Assembly: GCA_049999805.1 (NCBI GenBank)
Contig: JBNGIO010006195.1
Location: 1 to 36,526 of the forward strand
DNA from: Folioceros fuciformis
Taxonomy: Eukaryota > Anthocerotophyta > Anthocerotopsida > Anthocerotales
Reading direction: 5' to 3'
Length of the DNA stretch: 36,526 nucleotides
Under the pieces are notes generated by a model. It worked only from the letters and a program-made list of their open reading frames with translations, did no database searches and was not told the DNA's origin. This document shows, one piece after another, positions 32,304-36,526 of this stretch. Both the position numbers and the translations under genes were made by a program. Position 1 is the first letter of the stretch; each line of letters starts with the position of its first letter.

Positions 32304-34207
32304 TCATGCAGGAGTTTTGGCACCCGATGGGTTCCGACCAAACTGAGCAATCATCGGTTTGCCCTTCAAGAGAAATCCGTTTGTTGTGCTCTGCCAGCCA
32401 CAAACATGTGATTAGAGTACAGGAAATGGACAAACTTTAGTGCGCACGTAAAAGCGGGTGAGGGAAGGAGCAATGCCAAAGAGTCTGCAGCCATTTCTGT
32501 TGTGGGAAATGTCACAAATGCTTGGCCCCTCATGCGCCCTTCCTGCAAGAAGGCATCCACAGGTGTAGGAGATCATGTCACAACCTCCGCACACAAAGCA
32601 CAGCGAGACGTTTCTGCCATTTGCAAGATTTAAAAATGGGATAGGGGACGTACCTGCATAAGTTTTATGTTGAGGGCGGCTTTCGCCTCTTCAAGTCCAG
32701 CAAAAAAAGCCCCTGAATGAGCACCCCGACACTGGCGGGAATCAGCAAAAGCAATTACCTGCCTGTGAAACGGCCATCCCCGAATCAGACATGTGTCAGG
32801 ACTCACCAAAAATGTGAAGGAGGTCGTCAACTGTAACATCCTTGGCCAGATTCTTGATGTACAGGACGGGTGTAGGATTCCCGGGAGTATAGTTCTGCAA
32901 ACAGGCATAAGAAATGAGAACTGTGAGGTATAAGACCTGTTGTACAACACCAAATCCATGGCTTCCTTCCATAAGGCAGCCAACCTTGAATGTGGGCAGC
33001 GACAGCAGTTCTTCAGGGGGGACTCTGCCTGCAAGGAGCTCCTCCCGTGTTGCGCATCCTGGTGGCTCGGCTTTTGCTTCTGCTATGTCATGGACTGGAC
33101 TCTCAACCACTTCCATCTTCCTTTCGTGGCTGGAGTCTGCTGCTGTGCCTCGTGCAGCAATTTTGATCTGCAGAAAGTAACCCCACTATAAGCATCCAAC
33201 GTGATATACCAAACAACAAACGTTGATCTGCGCCATCATATCCACCACAGACCTGCATCACAGGTTGCTTCCGTTTTACAGTGGAAGCTTCTTTGGCTGT
33301 CAAGGTGATGGACTTGACGCCAGCAGCCTCGTGAGAAGCTTCTTTATCAGCAGCTGGTCCCAAAACTGGCCCTGGTCTCTTCCGCTTTCGTGGGTTTTCA
33401 TGTTGCTGTTTTCCCTTCACCTTGTCATGATCCATGCTCTCAGCTTCACCCTGAACATCCACAACTGATGTCAAGCCCTCAATATGCTATATTACAATGA
33501 GGCCAATCAACATACTGCACTGGGCCAAGAGCTTCGACTGCGTCCACGCTACCTCATCAGACGACTCCAACTCCGATTCCCCGCTGGACAGGTCCGCAGG
33601 GGGAGGGGGAGGCGCACAATCGGGGGGAGGGGGAGGCACACACTCGGGAGGTTGCAACGGAGGCAAAGGCGGTGTTGGCATAGCCGGCCGGAATGGTGCA
33701 GGCAGATTCATCTTGTTCATCAAATGCAGCACCTGCAAACATGGCGCTTCCAGCACACAGCCTGTACGCTGATCAGACGAAAAGGCACACACAGCAGCCA
33801 AGCCTCTCTTGAAACAGATGCCCACAATTGTGTCCCCAACAGAATAAACACCTGTGTATACAAGCGCGGAACGGCAATCAACGCGTTCACGATGTTGGTC
33901 AAAATGTTTCCATCAGGCGGAGGATACGAGTACCTGACAAGAGGCTAGATACTTTCAGACGCAACCTACGAAACAACTTCCCACCAGATCATCAAGACAG
34001 CAAAGGAGCAGGGAAATATGCAAAGGTCCAGTCCACGCACTCGAGATGAGAAGGAAAAGGATAATCCACCCCTAGGCCGGGGCAAATTGGCTCCCCCGAG
34101 TATCCCATCGTTGGCAGCGGAGGCGCGTCCGGGGGAGGAGCATACGGCGGGAGCGGCGGCTGCCCATCCTTCCCCCCTACACCCGATTCTACATCCTTCA
34201 AGGCCAT
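32304..34207 (-). CDS. SNRNP65: U11/U12 snRNP 65K protein (RNPC3-like), no N-terminal RRM seen
   Basis: Minor-spliceosome subunit. In the known family the N-terminal half binds U11-59K and the C-terminal RRM binds U12 snRNA, bridging the di-snRNP. Exons: 34207-34041, 33933-33852, 33732-33553, 33477-33253, 33167-32985, 32894-32807, 32712-32654, 32542-about 32472, about 32390-32304; about 380 aa. Family words: GVDYPFPSHLE, YSYPPPDGNIL, VNALIAVPRLYTQVLHLMNK, a Pro-rich run, a Lys/Arg-rich segment (PRKRKRPG), GRVPPEELLSLPTFKNYTPG, VLYIKNLAKDVTVDDLL, KLMQEGRMRGQAF and NGFLLKGKPMIAQFGRN. The usual first RRM should precede GVDYPFP but is not found. ATG 34207 is only the first in-frame Met. The last donor has no GT. 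Confidence 0.88.
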
Positions 34208-34349
34208 CTGTCCTCCTACGATCAACTGAAACCACGGCTCCAGCTGAATTCGACACCCACAAACCGGAACCCTGAAGCTGAATCTGATGAGGCTTATGCG
34301 AGTTGGAAAGCCAGAGTTGGAGAGTGGGGATTTCGTAAGAGGGCATTCA

Positions 34350-35410
34350 CATGAAAACCAGGTCTTTTATTGCTACCTACTCCTTACGCCCTTGGTGGCA
34401 CATACAGCTACTTCTCCCTTGGGTAGCTACTCGTGATTGCTCCTGTGTTCGAAGGAAACGTTTATGCTTTGTAATATGTTTGGGCACTCTTATATCTGCC
34501 TTCGTTGGATAGAGTTGTTACATCGTTCCGGCCCTGAGACGGAGGCACTCTTTGCACATGCTACCGTATAGGGAAGCGAGAGTAAGGGAAAAAAAAAGAA
34601 AAAAATAGAAGAGCCTCCCTTTGGTTATCATGCAACTGGTGGTTCAAACTAGCTGTCAAACTCTCTGACACACCTGTTACTTTGAGCTTAGATCCATCTA
34701 TATGACTATGCTAAGCTGAAATTTGAGACCTTAATGGCTATTGTGCACGTGGGTTACCGTTATAAGGCCAATCACCCAAACTAGTTGAGAACCATTGACT
34801 ACTTGAGACGAAGAGAGGAAAAGCACATATAAAAAAACGCAAAAACTTCCTTCACGAGGCAAGACCTCCCCATGACTTTGATCTTGAGTAGAAAGTAGCT
34901 AGCCCTATTCTATAAATGGAGAGGATACTAAATTAGAAAGTGTTAAAACTCATTGGTAGGTATGCTTTCTCATGTTGTATATGTATTATCATGACCTAAA
35001 ATACCATTTATCACCAAGCCTAATTGCTTGGCTCAAAATTAACCAAGTGATCTAGTTAATATTAATCTCCTACACTTATTTTCATTGAAGCTACTAAATA
35101 ATATGTGGTTCACTTTTGAAAAGTTTAGGTTGGCTATAGTGTACAATATAAGTATCTCATGCATGAATTTATTATTATACTAATTTAGGGTTTATCTTAA
35201 ATAGCTATAAAAGGGGTGCACTAGTCTAACTTTTTAACATTACCAGCTACTAGTGATGCTCACTAACATTCCTAGCGGTGTAGTGTCTTATATTGTTGCA
35301 CTTGTGCATAATACTTTTTCATTATTTCTATCATCTTATAATTTTTTGAGGTGAAGTTTTTTATAGCTACTAAGCAATATTTTGGTGATAGATTTCTTTG
35401 TTTGTCAAAT
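34350..35410. other. Upstream region, becoming AT-rich at about 34.6 kb
   Basis: No RRM-like coding sequence was found on the minus strand here. From about 34.6 kb the base composition turns AT-rich and stays so to the window end. A TATA box for the PLATZ gene is listed separately. Confidence 0.55.
35206..35212 (+). promoter_or_regulatory. TATA box before the PLATZ gene
   Basis: TATAAAA followed by GGGG, about 200 bp before the ATG at 35411, a plausible spacing with a leader of about 170 nt. AT-rich surroundings lower its weight. Confidence 0.5.
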
Positions 35411-35884
35411 ATGGAAGATCAAGAGCGAATATCTTCTCAGCGTCAAGATGAACAAAATCAAGAACAAACAAAGCCACCTCCTCAAGGTGGAGAAGAAATA
35501 TTTGCTTTAGAACAAGCGAGGCTAATTCCTCATGACGGAGATGAAATATTTGCTCACAATTCAATTTCAAGGGATAGTGCCAGCACAAGCGCAAGTAACT
35601 TTACTCCACTATGGTTAGAGAGGTTCTTAGAAACGGCAGACACATTCTACCAAGTTTGCAGTACTCACAAGAACAAGCCAAGTTCTTTGCTACGAAGTTT
35701 TTGTGTTTTATGTAAAGAGAAACCACTTTGTCGATATTGTATTGAAGAAGGTCACTTAAATCATCAAATATTACAAGTGAGAACTATAGCACGTAAAACT
35801 TGTGTACGTGTCGATAATATTTCTGAAGTAGACAAGGGTGTGGATTATAAGAATATCCAATCTCTTGCAGATAAAGAGTCATGA
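35411..35884 (+). CDS. PLATZ zinc-finger protein, cut short by TGA
   Basis: PLATZ proteins are plant-specific zinc-dependent DNA-binding factors that bind A/T-rich DNA. This frame gives 157 aa from the ATG at 35411. After an acidic, Gln-rich N terminus (about 70 residues, with the near-repeat GEEIFALEQARLIP / GDEIFAHNSIS), the domain starts at PLWLERFLETADTFYQVC. The first zinc motif is complete: C-x2-H-x11-C-x2-C-x5-C-x2-C-x4-H-x2-H (CSTH, CVLC, CRYC, HLNH). TGA at 35882-35884 falls in the segment that in the family leads to the second cysteine cluster. The same frame continues open beyond it (next entry). It is either a truncated product or the first part of a nonsense-mutated gene. Codons are AT-rich, unlike the other genes here. 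Confidence 0.75.
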   Translation: MEDQERISSQRQDEQNQEQTKPPPQGGEEIFALEQARLIPHDGDEIFAHNSISRDSASTSASNFTPLWLERFLETADTFYQVCSTHKNKPSSLLRSFCVLCKEKPLCRYCIEEGHLNHQILQVRTIARKTCVRVDNISEVDKGVDYKNIQSLADKES

Positions 35885-36526
35885 GTGCATGTTTTGCAAA
35901 GTTCTATCAAGAATCGTAATGCAGTAGAAGAAATTCAAAAAAAACATTATTCTAAATTATTTTGTATATATTGTATCAAGTCACAACAAAATTCTCAAAG
36001 ACAAAGTACAAAGCACTTATTTTGTTCAATTGATTGTAAAGTTCAATACTTCAAAAGATGCGCAAGATTGGATAATATCTCAATGGACCCGAACATATCA
36101 GTGAAGAACGTGGACAATCTAAAAGACACAGATTCACAAGATGTCCAAGAGCATGTTGAGAGAGGTTATGGCTACATCACGAAAAAACGAAAGGCACAAT
36201 CATCAAAGGAGGATTTGAAGTACGAAGACAATGAGCAAGCGAGCGCTTCCAAGCATGTTGGAAATAAAAAAGAAAAAATACAGCATTCAAAGGATAACTT
36301 AGAATGTGAAAATAACGAGAGTAAGCAAATTGTGACTTGTGAAAAGTGTAAAGTTAATAATTCCTTAAAAATTATCAAGTTAAATGTTTCAAACAAAACT
36401 ATGGTGATCAAAGAGTATTGTGAAGAATGTCTCAAGAATAAATTGCTTTTCTTTCCATGTCGTACTTCGTATAGACAAATTAGAAAGACATTATTTGAAA
36501 TCAAATTAGAATGTTCAATTGTTGCA
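35885..36526 (+). pseudogene. Continuation of the PLATZ frame after the TGA
   Basis: In the same frame as the PLATZ ORF, 214 codons run without a stop to the window end. They contain the second PLATZ cysteine cluster, CIYCIKS followed by FCSIDCKVQYF, so this was part of the gene. Next come a Lys/Glu/Asp-rich region and then another paired-cysteine block, CEKC and CEEC about 25 residues apart, which typical PLATZ proteins of 200-260 aa lack. The true C terminus lies outside the window. The absence of any other stop in AT-rich DNA argues that the TGA is recent. Confidence 0.65.

Noticed and set aside
34050-34065. TTATCCTTT (minus strand), resembling the U12-type 5' splice site used in regulatory elements of 65K/48K genes
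   Set aside because: It encodes the conserved DYPFP residues, has the wrong first base for a U12 donor, and has no tandem second copy nearby.
35882-35884. Programmed readthrough or recoding of the PLATZ TGA
   Set aside because: No readthrough context or recoding structure is evident; a simple CGA-to-TGA nonsense change or a sequence error is simpler.

Overview
The window is nuclear DNA of a land plant. It holds a eukaryotic tRNA-Gln, intron-rich protein genes with mostly 75-150 bp GT-AG introns, a plastid-type ArgJ, a class I cytosolic small heat-shock protein pair, a GH28 polygalacturonase, a SAUR-like protein, a PLATZ zinc-finger gene and a minor-spliceosome (U11/U12) 65K subunit. Intron-bearing class I sHSP genes and a fairly GC-balanced gene space would suit a non-flowering plant (bryophyte or lycophyte). 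That placement is inference; I cannot name the species. Two runs of exactly 100 N (16870-16969, 22407-22506) are scaffold gaps, and each falls inside a coding region.

Layout. 1-460: compound tandem repeat, then tRNA-Gln(CUG) on the minus strand. 2.1-15.6 kb: a graveyard of one F-box protein family. One short in-frame F-box ORF (2094-2789) and at least six broken pieces lie among direct duplications. This stretch is interrupted at 10.1-13.8 kb by a tandem duplication of about 2.1 kb period carrying two near-identical sHSP genes with conserved heat-shock elements. 16.8-19.5 kb: an eight-exon secreted polygalacturonase with a probable GC-AG first intron. 19.6-20.5 kb: a repeat element joined to an unusual cluster of long inverted repeats, followed by AT-rich DNA. 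22.0-26.3 kb: the ArgJ gene on the minus strand with about 19 exons, where one intron is roughly ten times longer than the others and contains a second copy of the 19.6 kb repeat. 26.3-30.1 kb: gene-poor, with a 24 bp perfect palindrome and a 32 bp minisatellite. 30.1-30.7 kb: a single-exon SAUR-like gene. 32.3-34.2 kb: a U11/U12-65K homologue on the minus strand, with the proline-rich middle and C-terminal RRM but no visible N-terminal RRM. 34.4-36.5 kb: AT-rich DNA carrying a PLATZ gene whose frame is broken by a single TGA and then stays open to the window edge.

The genes are ordinary, independently regulated plant loci. They cover heat stress (sHSPs), pectin hydrolysis in the cell wall, arginine biosynthesis in the plastid, a probable auxin-response protein, minor-intron splicing and a zinc-dependent DNA-binding factor. 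I see no operon-like or defence-type system. The items most worth a second look are the PLATZ single-nonsense ORF in its AT-rich block, the apparent loss of the first RRM from the 65K gene beside it, the inverted-repeat cluster and its relative inside the ArgJ intron, and the F-box fragment field.
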